Positions 17,726-26,481 of a DNA stretch of 64,000 bases are shown piece after piece. Both the position numbers and the translations under genes were made by a program. Source of the stretch: Thermolongibacillus altinsuensis (lineage in GTDB: Bacteria > Bacillota > Bacilli > Bacillales > Anoxybacillaceae); assembly GCF_004341205.1 (NCBI RefSeq), contig NZ_SLUL01000006.1:124001-188000 (forward strand). The letters are read 5' to 3'. Within the stretch, counting starts at the first letter, position 1. Each line of letters begins with the position of its first letter. The notes below the pieces were generated by a model. It saw nothing but the letters and a program-made list of their open reading frames with translations, had not been told where the DNA came from and made no database searches.

Positions 17726-18738
17726 TAATAGTTCCCCCCTAATACCATTGGGAATTTTTGCTTCACTGTATGTTTTTCCGCAAACCCAATTTCCTCACGA
17801 CATTCTGTTAAGGCAGCTGTTGGACACGCTTCAACACATTTTAAACAACCTTTACAATATTGATAATCAATTCCTTTTAAAAACATTTGTTTTCTTCCTT
17901 TTTTATCTTCTCCTTCTTCCCATACGAAGCAAAAGTCAGGGCAAACTGTATCACAGGCAGCACAGTGAATGCACTTTTCCATCTCCCACTTTGGCAAAAA
18001 TCCTTGACGCGATCCGCTTAAATCTTTGAAAATACTATTGGCGTTCGCTGTGATAATCCCGCCAATTTCTTGTGTTTCATAGCCTAAAAGCGGTTCAGGA
18101 CGAGAAAACGATTTTCTTTCCGCATTCGCAGGCGCTTCATACGTTTGAAAGCGCACCTCATGATAGCCTCTTTCAAATGTACGAATGTTCGCCTCGACGA
18201 GATGCGGATATTTTTTTTCAAATGTTTTGCGAATGACTTCCTTCATCGCTTCCGGATCAAGAAAGTCACAAACGCGGAATAACGCTCCAAGCATCGCTGT
18301 ATTGACTTTTGTTTTTTCTTCAACCGCAATTCCAAGGGCGTCGACAACCGCAAGAGTTCCGTAATCTAGTTGTAAATCGCGCCGAATGTCATCGAAATTT
18401 CTTACAGAGTTGACCAATACAATTCCATCGGGAGCTAAACCGCTAACGACATCCACCATTTTATAAAGCGCTTCATGAAATACTCCGATGACATGAGGTT
18501 CTTCGATCGGACTATGCGCCCGAATTTCTGTATCTGGATCGCAAAAGCGAATATAACTTTTCACTGGAGAGCCTTTTTTCTCTGAACCATATGTGGAAAA
18601 ATTTGAACCATTTAACCCAAGCCCCAACACCCCTGCTTCCGCGAGCATTTTCCCTGCTAGGTTTGCTCCAAGTCCTCCAATGGATTCGAGACGTATTTCA
18701 AAAAAACCTAATTGATTCTTTTTTGGCAAAATCGACAT
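17725..18738 (-). CDS. 2-oxoacid:ferredoxin oxidoreductase, fused gamma-delta subunit
   Basis: From the ATG at 18738 (GGGGGGAT just upstream) this is about 337 residues. The first 190 are the gamma domain with IGGLGANLAGKMLAEAG. The C-terminal part is a two-cluster 4Fe-4S ferredoxin: CIHCAACDTVCP and CKGCLKCVEACP. Electrons from TPP in the alpha-beta chain would pass through these clusters to ferredoxin. Both genes are one operon on the minus strand, terminated together with the MOSC gene. Confidence 0.88.
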   Translation of the reverse strand: MSILPKKNQLGFFEIRLESIGGLGANLAGKMLAEAGVLGLGLNGSNFSTYGSEKKGSPVKSYIRFCDPDTEIRAHSPIEEPHVIGVFHEALYKMVDVVSGLAPDGIVLVNSVRNFDDIRRDLQLDYGTLAVVDALGIAVEEKTKVNTAMLGALFRVCDFLDPEAMKEVIRKTFEKKYPHLVEANIRTFERGYHEVRFQTYEAPANAERKSFSRPEPLLGYETQEIGGIITANANSIFKDLSGSRQGFLPKWEMEKCIHCAACDTVCPDFCFVWEEGEDKKGRKQMFLKGIDYQYCKGCLKCVEACPTAALTECREEIGFAEKHTVKQKFPMVLGGNY

Positions 18739-19031
18739 GTTATCCCCCCTATGAAACCTAAAAATCAATCGATAGGCTTATATTATTTTATAAAAAAACA
18801 CAAAAAAAAGATGTGACAAAAATCAAACATTTGCGAATTATTTATAGTACACATAAGAAAAATTTTTAAAACCTCTTGTATTATAACAGATTAAGATACT
18901 TTTACAATTATATAACAGGAGTAATTTTGCGTTATAACAGTTTTAAAAAGCACTATTTGTTGCAAAACAAAGAAAATATTTGCTATTTTGAACATGACTG
19001 AACATCTGCAAGGAAAGAAGGGTAAAAAGCA

Positions 19032-19958
19032 ATGATTCGAAAACGCTACGAAAATCTTGATTCCGTTCAAACAACAAAAAGATTGGTTGATCTTCACCGC
19101 TGGTATCGAGAAAGAAAAAGAAAACAAAAAGATTGGTCCTATCAAATTCCGCATGTCGAGCATTACGAAACGGCATTGCTGCATACAAACCGTACACACA
19201 CTCTTCTTTCTTGGATTGGTCACTCCACATTTGTCATTCAAGTAAATGGACTGACCATTGTAACGGATCCCATTTGGGCAAAGCGTTTAGGAACGATTAA
19301 ACGTTTAAGCGACCCGGGCATTTTGCTTCATGATATGCCGAATGTAGATGTCATTTTAATCTCACACAGCCACTATGATCACTTACATTTTTCAAGCATT
19401 AAAAAACTAAAAGGAAACCCGCATATTTTTGTGCCAATTGGGCTTGCATCTTTATTTCGCAAAAAAGGGTTGATCAACGTTACAGAATATGCGTGGTGGG
19501 AACAAAAACAATACAAAGGAGTGACATTCACATTTGTTCCTGCACAGCATTGGACAAAAAGAAGGTTATTCGATACAAATACATCCCATTGGGGTGGTTG
19601 GGTCATCGAGGCAGAAGAAAAACCGACATTTTATTTCGCTGGAGATAGCGGTTATTTTCGTGGCTTTAAAGAAATCGGTGCTCGCTTTTCCATTGACTAT
19701 GCCCTTCTTCCGATTGGCGCATACGAGCCAGAGTGGTTCATGGGACCACAACACGTCACTCCTGAAGAAGCGATCCAAGCTTTTATTGACTGCCAAGCGA
19801 AAACATTTATCCCTATGCACTACGGGACATTCCCTCTTGCTGACGATACCCCAAAAGAAGCACTGGATCGCCTATTTGCCGAATGGAAACGACGTGACCT
19901 TGCTGATGAACGCTTAAAAGTGCTTAAACTTGGTGAAATTTTACGTTGTGATTCATAA
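19032..19958 (+). CDS. MBL-fold metallo-hydrolase, UlaG/NAPE-PLD-like
   Basis: A 308-residue metallo-beta-lactamase-fold enzyme. Metal ligands are seen in SHSHYDHLH (about residues 114-122), in PAQHWTKR, in FAGDSGYF and in PMHYGTF. The basic N-terminal 40 residues precede the core. Relatives are lactonases and phospholipase D-like hydrolases; the substrate is unknown. A purine-rich stretch (AAGGAAAGAAGGG) lies about ten bases before the ATG. It is a single-gene unit convergent with the broken AEC gene. Confidence 0.82.
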   Translation: MIRKRYENLDSVQTTKRLVDLHRWYRERKRKQKDWSYQIPHVEHYETALLHTNRTHTLLSWIGHSTFVIQVNGLTIVTDPIWAKRLGTIKRLSDPGILLHDMPNVDVILISHSHYDHLHFSSIKKLKGNPHIFVPIGLASLFRKKGLINVTEYAWWEQKQYKGVTFTFVPAQHWTKRRLFDTNTSHWGGWVIEAEEKPTFYFAGDSGYFRGFKEIGARFSIDYALLPIGAYEPEWFMGPQHVTPEEAIQAFIDCQAKTFIPMHYGTFPLADDTPKEALDRLFAEWKRRDLADERLKVLKLGEILRCDS

Positions 19959-19960
19959 AA

Positions 19961-19991
19961 AACGATGCTGTTCATTATGAATAGCATCGTT
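19961..19991. terminator. Bidirectional terminator
   Basis: AACGATGCT / AGCATCGTT stem between two convergent genes, with an A-run before and T-rich sequence after. Confidence 0.8.
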
Positions 19992-19996
19992 CCTTG

Positions 19997-20644
19997 CTAA
20001 AACAAAATACGCGATAGGTAGACAACAATGGTCACAGTAATACTGCTAAAAAGAGTGGAAAGTAAAACAGCTTGTGCTGCATATTCCGGATAGTTATCAT
20101 ATTCTAAAGCTAAAAGAGCCATGTTTCTCGAAGCTGGGTATGAACTTGCGATGAATAATGCTTGAGCCACTGTTCCTTTAATTCCTAAAATAAAGATGAA
20201 AATGAGCGCGATCATTGGAGAAAGGGCTAATCGACCGAATATGCTGATCAAAAGAGGCAACGATGGACGAGTAATCTTTAAGTGCGCTACTTGCGCACCA
20301 AGCGTCAAAAGGGCAATGGCAAGAAAAGCATCCGCTACATTTTCAATCGGCTTCCAAATGAACGAAGGAATTTTCACTTCAAATGAATGAAGCAATAAAC
20401 CAAGCAAAAGCGCATAGATGACAGGAACTTTTAAAAATTGAACGATCGCAGCAGAGCCTTTATGATTCGCTGACACCGAATTAAATACCCCATAAGTATT
20501 GGTAAGAAAGCTTTGAAAATAGGTGATTAACTTTGATAATGTATTCAAATCGAAATGGAATTTTCTATGCAGAAACACCCCTGCTCCAATCAAAATAAAT
20601 ACAGGTACAATGACATTGAGAATAATTAGGAATAAAATCTTCAC
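19997..20644 (-). pseudogene. AEC-family transporter with internal in-frame deletion
   Basis: The 215-residue frame begins as an AEC (auxin efflux carrier/malate permease) transporter: a first membrane segment, then NTLSKLITYF. It jumps directly to QSFLTNTYGVFNSVSANHKG, which in full-length relatives (about 310 residues) comes roughly 95 residues later. The C-terminal five segments are intact (GAQVAHLK, FIASSYPASRNM). Membrane segments 2-4 are therefore missing, although the frame stays open. The product is unlikely to transport. The missing length is my estimate from the family, not from an alignment. Confidence 0.7.
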
Positions 20645-20727
20645 ATCGAATCCCCCTCAAGTGAAGATTCAACAATTTGTACGAAATTCCTTTTTTTATT
20701 GCTTTCTAGCATCTCAATGAATTGAAT

Positions 20728-20761
20728 AAGGGATGTTTCGTCAATGACCAAACATCCCCTT
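20728..20761. other. Hairpin between AEC remnant and ABC exporter
   Basis: AAGGGATGTTT pairs with AAACATCCCCTT (one bulge) around an 11-nt loop. No T-run follows on either strand, so it may act as an RNA stabiliser or weak terminator of the ABC operon. Confidence 0.4.
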
Positions 20762-20811
20762 ACTTACCTCCATCACTTACATAGAATCCTCTTTTCGGAA
20801 TTATTTGCTTT

Positions 20812-22590
20812 CTAGCGATGTTGAATATGTTCAACATCCTCCACCAATCCATTTTGCAATAAATACATTTTATAATACAATCCTCGTTTCGCTAATAGTT
20901 GCTGATGGTTGCCTCGTTCAACGATTTCTCCTTGGTGTAAGACGAGAATTTGATCGGCATCTTGAATGGTTGACAGACGATGAGCGATGGCGATGGTTGT
21001 GCGTCCTTTTCTCATTTTTTCCAGCGCGAGCTGAATGGCTTCTTCTGTTTCTGTGTCAATATTCGCTGTCGCTTCATCGAGCAGCAATATTTTTGGATTG
21101 GTTGCGATCGTCCGCGCAAATGCAATGAGTTGTCGTTGTCCGCTTGAAAACGTTGTCCCGCGCTCAACGACTTGATGATCATATTGCCCCAGCAGCTTTT
21201 CAATAAACGAGTGAGCTTGAATAAATTGAGCAGCGCGAATGATTTCTTCCTCTGTCATTTCTTTATTGTGGAGACGAATGTTGTCGCGAATCGTTCCGAA
21301 AAACAAAAACGGATCTTGCAAGACGAGGCCGATCTTTTTCCGCAATTCTGCTTTCGGATATTCTTTAATCGAACGACCATCAATCAAGATATCTCCGCGA
21401 TCAAATTCATAAAAACGCATCAGTAAATGAATGATGGAGCTTTTTCCGCTTCCTGTATGCCCAACAAGCGCAATCGTTTCCCCTGGTTTTACTTTAAACG
21501 AAATGTTTTTTAGCACATCTCGTTTTCCGTCGTAACTAAAATAAACGTTTCGAAATTCAATCTCCCCTGCTTCTATCTCAATGTTCGCTTCACCCTGTTT
21601 CGGTTCATGTTCTTTTTCATCTAATAAATTGAAGACGCGCGAAGATGCCACAATCGCTTGCTGAAACATCGATAATCGCATCATCATTTGGTTGACAGGT
21701 TCAAAAAAGCGATCTAAATAATTGATAAACGCATACAATACACCAATTTCCACAGGACTATTCAATGAAGAAATACCAAAATAGCTTAAAACGAGAATTA
21801 AAGAAAAGACATAGACGACGTCGGTCGCTGGCCTGAGCAATAAACTGTCTAGTTTAATGTTTCTTATTCCAGCTTTATAATGCTTTTCATTAATTTGTGC
21901 AAATTCATTTCGCAATCGCTGTTGTTGGCGAAAAACTTGAATAATAGCCATTCCCTGTAATGATTCGTTTAGTTTTGCATTCAGTTGGCTCAACCGCTCG
22001 CGCAAATCGCTATAAAAAACAGAACTGTATTTTCGATACGTCCGTATAATGAGAAAAATGATTGGTAAAATGAACGTGCAAAATAACGCTAGCTTCACAT
22101 TGAGCGAAAACATGGCAACGAACACACCAATGAGAAAAAAGCCGCTTTGAATAAAATTGACGAGCACCTCGACAAACATCTCTTTAATCGCTTCTGTATC
22201 GTTTGTAATTCTCGATACAATACTTCCGGCCGGAGTTCGATCGAAATATCGCATTCCTAATGATTGAACTTTTGAAAACACATCGATTCGCAATTGTTGA
22301 ATGATGTTTAACGCAATTTCTTGAAATTTCAATAGTTGAAAATAGGAAACAACCACCTTCGCAATATGAATCGTTAAATAAGCAACAGCTAAAGCGGTAA
22401 TCGGACCAACCGGAAATGTTCTAGGGGTCAAATAATCATCAATAAACATTTTCACTAAAATCGGCCCGAGCACTTCCCCAGCCGTCGTTAACAACAGGAG
22501 AAAAAATGCGAACAATATGGACTTCCAATATGGTTTGGCATATTTCATTAATCGAAAAAACACTTGCCTTTGATTGATTTCCGTTTTCAT
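20812..22590 (-). CDS. ABC exporter half-transporter, catalytic-site subunit (YheH/BmrD-like)
   Basis: A 592-residue half-transporter: six membrane segments (residues about 20-310), then an ATPase domain with Walker A GHTGSGKSSII, Q-loop LVLQDPF, signature FSSGQRQL and Walker B ILLLDEATANID with the catalytic Glu. The signature deviates from the usual LSGGQ. Its partner gene overlaps by 4 bp and carries the complementary defects, as in heterodimeric multidrug exporters such as BmrCD. It may expel drugs or lipids; the substrate is unknown. Confidence 0.85.
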   Translation of the reverse strand: MKTEINQRQVFFRLMKYAKPYWKSILFAFFLLLLTTAGEVLGPILVKMFIDDYLTPRTFPVGPITALAVAYLTIHIAKVVVSYFQLLKFQEIALNIIQQLRIDVFSKVQSLGMRYFDRTPAGSIVSRITNDTEAIKEMFVEVLVNFIQSGFFLIGVFVAMFSLNVKLALFCTFILPIIFLIIRTYRKYSSVFYSDLRERLSQLNAKLNESLQGMAIIQVFRQQQRLRNEFAQINEKHYKAGIRNIKLDSLLLRPATDVVYVFSLILVLSYFGISSLNSPVEIGVLYAFINYLDRFFEPVNQMMMRLSMFQQAIVASSRVFNLLDEKEHEPKQGEANIEIEAGEIEFRNVYFSYDGKRDVLKNISFKVKPGETIALVGHTGSGKSSIIHLLMRFYEFDRGDILIDGRSIKEYPKAELRKKIGLVLQDPFLFFGTIRDNIRLHNKEMTEEEIIRAAQFIQAHSFIEKLLGQYDHQVVERGTTFSSGQRQLIAFARTIATNPKILLLDEATANIDTETEEAIQLALEKMRKGRTTIAIAHRLSTIQDADQILVLHQGEIVERGNHQQLLAKRGLYYKMYLLQNGLVEDVEHIQHR

Positions 22591-24341
22591 GCTGAACCTC
22601 CGCGCTCAACTAATTCTTCCAGCTGCTGACGAAGATACATTTCACGATACCATCCGTCTTCGGCGATTAACTGCTCATGGGTGCCACGTTGAACAATTTG
22701 CCCATCTTCTAAAACTAAAATAAGATTCGCATGTTGAACCGCGCTTAAACGATGAGTGGTAATAATCGTTGTCTTCCCAGCGCGATTTTCTTTCAATGAC
22801 TGCAAAATTCGCTCCTCTGTTGCTGCATCAACCGCTGATAAAGCATCATCTAAAATAAGAAGCTCTGGGTCTAACATTAACGCCCGCGCAATCGAAATTC
22901 GCTGTTTTTGTCCTCCTGATAATGATACCCCCCGTTCACCGACGACCGTGTCATAACCTTCCGTAAACTGTAAAATGTCCTCATGAATATGGGCAAGTTT
23001 CGCCGCTTTTTCGATCTCCTCTTGACTAGCGTCTGGACGCGCAAACGCAATATTCTCTCGTATGGAAGCGGAAAAAAGAAAATGATCTTGCGGTACATAC
23101 CCAATCGCTTCGCGCAGCCGTTCCAATCGATATTCATCAATCGAATGATCCCCAAAGAAGATCTTACCGTCGATCCCTTTAAATTCCCGCAATAATATTT
23201 TTAATAACGTTGTCTTTCCTGCTCCAGTTTTCCCAACAATTCCCAACGTTTCACCTTTTTTTAATGTAAAGTGAATATTTTTTAATGTCGGTTTTGTCTC
23301 ATTTGGATAAGTAAAGGAACGAATTGCATAAGTGATGTCACCTGTCGGGATTTGATCGATGGCTCCTTCTTGATCTTCAATTTCTGGCTTTTCATTTAAC
23401 AAACGAGAAACGCGGTCGTATGAAGCACGTCCACGCTCCACAATGTTAAATAACCATCCAAACGCCAACATCGGCCAAATAAGAAGACCTAAATACGTCG
23501 TAAAAGAAACGAGTTGACCGAGCGTAAGTTCCCCGCGAATGACAAACTGTGATCCAAACACAATGGCTAAGAAAAAAGAAATTCCGACAATGAGGGAAAT
23601 CGTTGGATCAAATAACGAATCGATTCGGGCGACGGCAAGATTTTTTTGCACAACATCTCCCGACTGCTGGCGAAATGCTTCAATCTCTTCTTTTTCTTGC
23701 CCAAATGTTTTGATCACTTTGATTCCTGCAATACTTTCTTGAACTTTATCATTCAAAGAAGAAAACGCCTCTTGTGCTTGATGAAATCGCTTATGTAATA
23801 AAGATCCATAATAGTTTGTTAAATAGGCCATGATCGGCATCGGAATTAAACTAATCAGCGTCAATTTCCAACTGATTGTCACCGCCATTGTGAAAATGAC
23901 AAACCCGCCCATCGCGAGTGAATCAACAAGAGTGAGAATGCCGACCCCGGCCATTTGTTGAATCGCTTGCAAATCATTCGTCGCATGAGCCATTAAATCG
24001 CCAATTCGGCGCTGCTGATAAAAAGAAGGCGTCATCGTTGTAAAATGATGATAAAGACGATCACGCAATAGACGAGATAATTTCGCAGCTGATCCGAAAA
24101 TCATCGTTCGCCAAACATAGCGACAACCATACATCAGTACAGCAATAAACGCTAAAATCCCTAACCATCGTAACAGCATATCGCCCGTCAACCGATCTTC
24201 TTTAATTGCATCGACAACGAGACCAATGATTTTCGGAGGAATAAGCTCCATCAATGCCACGATTGTTAAAAGGATTATTCCTGTTATATACGCTTTTTTC
24301 TCTTGTTTAAAAAACCACATCAAGTCGAAAAACACTTTCAT
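22587..24341 (-). CDS. ABC exporter half-transporter, degenerate-site subunit (YheI/BmrC-like)
   Basis: A 584-residue half-transporter with six membrane segments and an ATPase domain: Walker A GKTGAGKTTLL, signature VSLSGGQKQR and Walker B LLILDDALSAVD. In Walker B the catalytic Glu is replaced by Asp, while the signature is canonical. Together with the Glu-bearing partner this gives one good and one degenerate ATP site, the hallmark of heterodimeric exporters. It is the first gene of the pair; a hairpin with a T-run lies about 160 bp upstream on the same strand. Confidence 0.85.
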   Translation of the reverse strand: MKVFFDLMWFFKQEKKAYITGIILLTIVALMELIPPKIIGLVVDAIKEDRLTGDMLLRWLGILAFIAVLMYGCRYVWRTMIFGSAAKLSRLLRDRLYHHFTTMTPSFYQQRRIGDLMAHATNDLQAIQQMAGVGILTLVDSLAMGGFVIFTMAVTISWKLTLISLIPMPIMAYLTNYYGSLLHKRFHQAQEAFSSLNDKVQESIAGIKVIKTFGQEKEEIEAFRQQSGDVVQKNLAVARIDSLFDPTISLIVGISFFLAIVFGSQFVIRGELTLGQLVSFTTYLGLLIWPMLAFGWLFNIVERGRASYDRVSRLLNEKPEIEDQEGAIDQIPTGDITYAIRSFTYPNETKPTLKNIHFTLKKGETLGIVGKTGAGKTTLLKILLREFKGIDGKIFFGDHSIDEYRLERLREAIGYVPQDHFLFSASIRENIAFARPDASQEEIEKAAKLAHIHEDILQFTEGYDTVVGERGVSLSGGQKQRISIARALMLDPELLILDDALSAVDAATEERILQSLKENRAGKTTIITTHRLSAVQHANLILVLEDGQIVQRGTHEQLIAEDGWYREMYLRQQLEELVERGGSA

Positions 24342-24504
24342 GGGACAGTCCTCCGCTTCCCCAAATTCACGTGATTGCGTTTAATTTTATCAAATATTCC
24401 AAAAATAAGAAAGTTTTTTGTTATCATGATGAATCTCTATTTTAATATAATGTTCATTATTAAGAAGTTAATTATATTTATGAAAGCTATTTTCAATAAA
24501 AAAC

Positions 24505-24524
24505 GCTGCCATCATGGTGACAGC
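24505..24524 (-). terminator. Hairpin terminator upstream of the ABC exporter
   Basis: GCTGCCA pairs with TGACAGC (one wobble) around a 6-nt loop, followed on the minus strand by a T-run. It lies 160 bp before the exporter start on the same strand. It could be a transcription attenuator, or the end of a transcript crossing the repeat at 24558-24770. Confidence 0.55.
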
Positions 24525-24557
24525 ATAACGAATGAACACATATAAAACTTTTTATAG

Positions 24558-24770
24558 AGATTCAAGTTGAATTTCCGACATATCTCATCATCAATGGCAG
24601 ACCGCTTTTCTGCCATAGGCGGCAAGATTTTTCTTGCCGCCCTGGCATGCTAGAAGCATGCCGATTCCGAACGTGAAACGCATGGCAGACAAATTCATTT
24701 GTCTGATAGCGTTTCCGTTCGGGGAAATGGCAGAAAAGCTTGTGCACGTCGGAAAATGAAGCTTATCATA
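24558..24770 (+). repeat. Structured 213-bp repeat, copy A
   Basis: The same 213-bp unit occurs at 42383 and 45043. Outer pairing joins TTTCCGACATA-like and CGCTTTTCTGCCA-like arms to their complements at the far end. Inside are three hairpins: GGCGGCAAG/CTTGCCGCC, GGCATGCT/AGCATGCC and a long nested stem CCGAACG...CAGACAAA/TTTGTCTG...CGTTCGG. Copy A differs from B and C at roughly fifteen positions. In the long stem its G at 24675 faces C at 24715, where B and C have A facing T. It lies in the gap upstream of both the ABC exporter and the MFS gene. A short open frame across it is a by-product of the stems. Confidence 0.85.
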
Positions 24771-24870
24771 TGTAGATCATAAACATCTTTGTTGAAAAAA
24801 TAGTTTATTGGTTTATAATGTTAATATGTTGCCAGTTCATTTTCGAAATATTCAGTCGGAGGTCTTTGTG

Positions 24871-26079
24871 ATGCAAATAAGCGTTCAAAATCAAACGACA
24901 TTGCAAAGCACTGTTTATCGTATTTTAATTGCCATTAGTATTGGACATATGCTCAACGATTCAATGCAAGCAGTAATCCCTGCTATGTTTCCAATTTTGG
25001 AGCGATCTATGCATTTGTCTTATACAGAAATTGGGTGGATGGCCTTTACGCTCAATATGACTTCTTCCGTCATGCAACCCGTTGTTGGTTTTTTTACTGA
25101 CAAAAAGCCATCCCCTTATTTTCTTCCTCTCGCCATGGGAGCCAGTTTAATTGGGATGATTGGTTTAGCATTTTCATCCAACTATCTTTTCATATTAATA
25201 TCCATCCTGTTTGTCGGGCTTGGTTCAGCCATTTTCCATCCCGAAGGTTCACGAGTCACTTTTTTAGCCGCTGGCTCCAGAAGAGGTTTTGCTCAATCGA
25301 TTTATCAAGTTGGTGGAAATACGGGAAATGCGCTTGCTCCCGTTTTTACCGCACTCATTTTTGTCCCGTTTGGGCAATTTGGTGCCATTTGGTTTACTGC
25401 TTTAGCCGCTCTCGGTCTCGTATTGCTCTTCTCTGTTTCGCAATGGTATTCACTGCAACTATCTACATATGAAACGTTGAAAAAACAATTAACAAAGGCA
25501 ACCGCTCATACGAAAAAACGAAGAAACGTTATATTTGCGCTTTCACTTTTAATCTTTTTAGTTTTCGCAAGATCATGGTACCATGCAGGGATTTCAAACT
25601 ATTATCAATTTTATTTAATTGAACATTATCATTTATCGATCAAAGAGGCGCAATTCTATTTGTTCATTTTTATGATCGCTGGTGCAATCGGTACGTTTTT
25701 TGGCGGACCGTTAGCGGACCGCTTCGGAAAAAGAAATTTAATTCTTGCTTCTACGCTTGGAACTGCTCCATTTTCAATCATATTGCCTCATCTTTCACTA
25801 ACATGGGCATGGCTTGTCGTTTTTTTGGTTGGCTTTATTTTGTCGCTTAGCTTTTCGACCCTTGTCATTTACGCACAAGAATTGTTGCCAGGCAACATCG
25901 GCATGGCTTCTGGATTAATTGTAGGTCTTGCTTTTGGGTTGGGGGCCATTGGTTCTGTTTTTTGGGGGAACGTTGCCGATCATTACAGTCTAACATTTCT
26001 CATGTTCATTTGCAGTTTTCTCCCGCTGCTCGGAGTATTAACGTGGTTGCTTCCATCAGACAAGATTTCACACCATTGA
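24871..26079 (+). CDS. MFS transporter, fosmidomycin-resistance (FSR/YfnC) type
   Basis: From the ATG at 24871 (GGAGG eight bases upstream) the protein has 402 residues and about twelve membrane segments. Motifs include GHMLNDSMQAVIPAMFP at the first segment, GLGSAIFHPEGSRV, and GGPLADRFGKRN in the central loop, which are typical of the Fsr subfamily (E. coli Fsr, B. subtilis YfnC). These are proton-coupled drug exporters. The gene is alone, between repeat copy A and the DUF779 gene on the other strand. Confidence 0.85.
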   Translation: MQISVQNQTTLQSTVYRILIAISIGHMLNDSMQAVIPAMFPILERSMHLSYTEIGWMAFTLNMTSSVMQPVVGFFTDKKPSPYFLPLAMGASLIGMIGLAFSSNYLFILISILFVGLGSAIFHPEGSRVTFLAAGSRRGFAQSIYQVGGNTGNALAPVFTALIFVPFGQFGAIWFTALAALGLVLLFSVSQWYSLQLSTYETLKKQLTKATAHTKKRRNVIFALSLLIFLVFARSWYHAGISNYYQFYLIEHYHLSIKEAQFYLFIFMIAGAIGTFFGGPLADRFGKRNLILASTLGTAPFSIILPHLSLTWAWLVVFLVGFILSLSFSTLVIYAQELLPGNIGMASGLIVGLAFGLGAIGSVFWGNVADHYSLTFLMFICSFLPLLGVLTWLLPSDKISHH

Positions 26080-26084
26080 ATCAT

Positions 26085-26423
26085 TTATTCAAAGGTGTCA
26101 CACACTTTTGACCTTGTCAAAAAACGTACACCTTCTGCTCCTTCGAGCGAAAACATACCGCCTCGTCCAGGAACAACGTCAATGATGAGCTGCGTATGTT
26201 TCCAATACTCGTATTGCGCTTTCGCCATATAAAAAGGGCAGCCACCGATTTCACCTAGAAAAACATCATGGTCTCCAATAAGAAGTTCACCAGCCGGGTA
26301 ACACATCGGTGAACTGCCATCGCAACACCCACCTGATTGATGAAACATGAGTGGGCCGTATTTTCTTTTCAGCTTTTCGATCAGCTGTAATGCTGAATCA
26401 GTGGCAATGACTTTCGGTTCCAT
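26085..26423 (-). CDS. DUF779 family protein
   Basis: A 112-residue protein with a conserved Cys/Gly-rich motif SGGCCDGSSPMCYP and a second Cys in IGGCPFYM. Genes of this family often accompany acetaldehyde dehydrogenases, and that is the case here, 60 bp downstream of one. Function is unknown; a metal-binding or assembly role for aldehyde metabolism is a guess. The intervening hairpin may lower its expression relative to the dehydrogenase. Confidence 0.88.
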   Translation of the reverse strand: MEPKVIATDSALQLIEKLKRKYGPLMFHQSGGCCDGSSPMCYPAGELLIGDHDVFLGEIGGCPFYMAKAQYEYWKHTQLIIDVVPGRGGMFSLEGAEGVRFLTRSKVCDTFE

Positions 26424-26448
26424 TGTCCTTCCCCTTTCTTGTAAAATA

Positions 26449-26474
26449 GGCAGCGTTCCAATACGAACGCTGCC
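26449..26474 (-). terminator. Partial terminator between aldehyde dehydrogenase and DUF779
   Basis: Perfect 10-bp stem GGCAGCGTTC / GAACGCTGCC, then TATTTTAC on the minus strand. The T-run is weak, so read-through into DUF779 is likely. Confidence 0.7.
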
Positions 26475-26481
26475 TGTGTAA

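Noticed and set aside
24562-24747. Open frame of 61 codons on the minus strand
   Set aside because: It lies wholly within structured repeat copy A, and its residues come from the hairpin arms. The other copies do not keep the same frame as a protein would.
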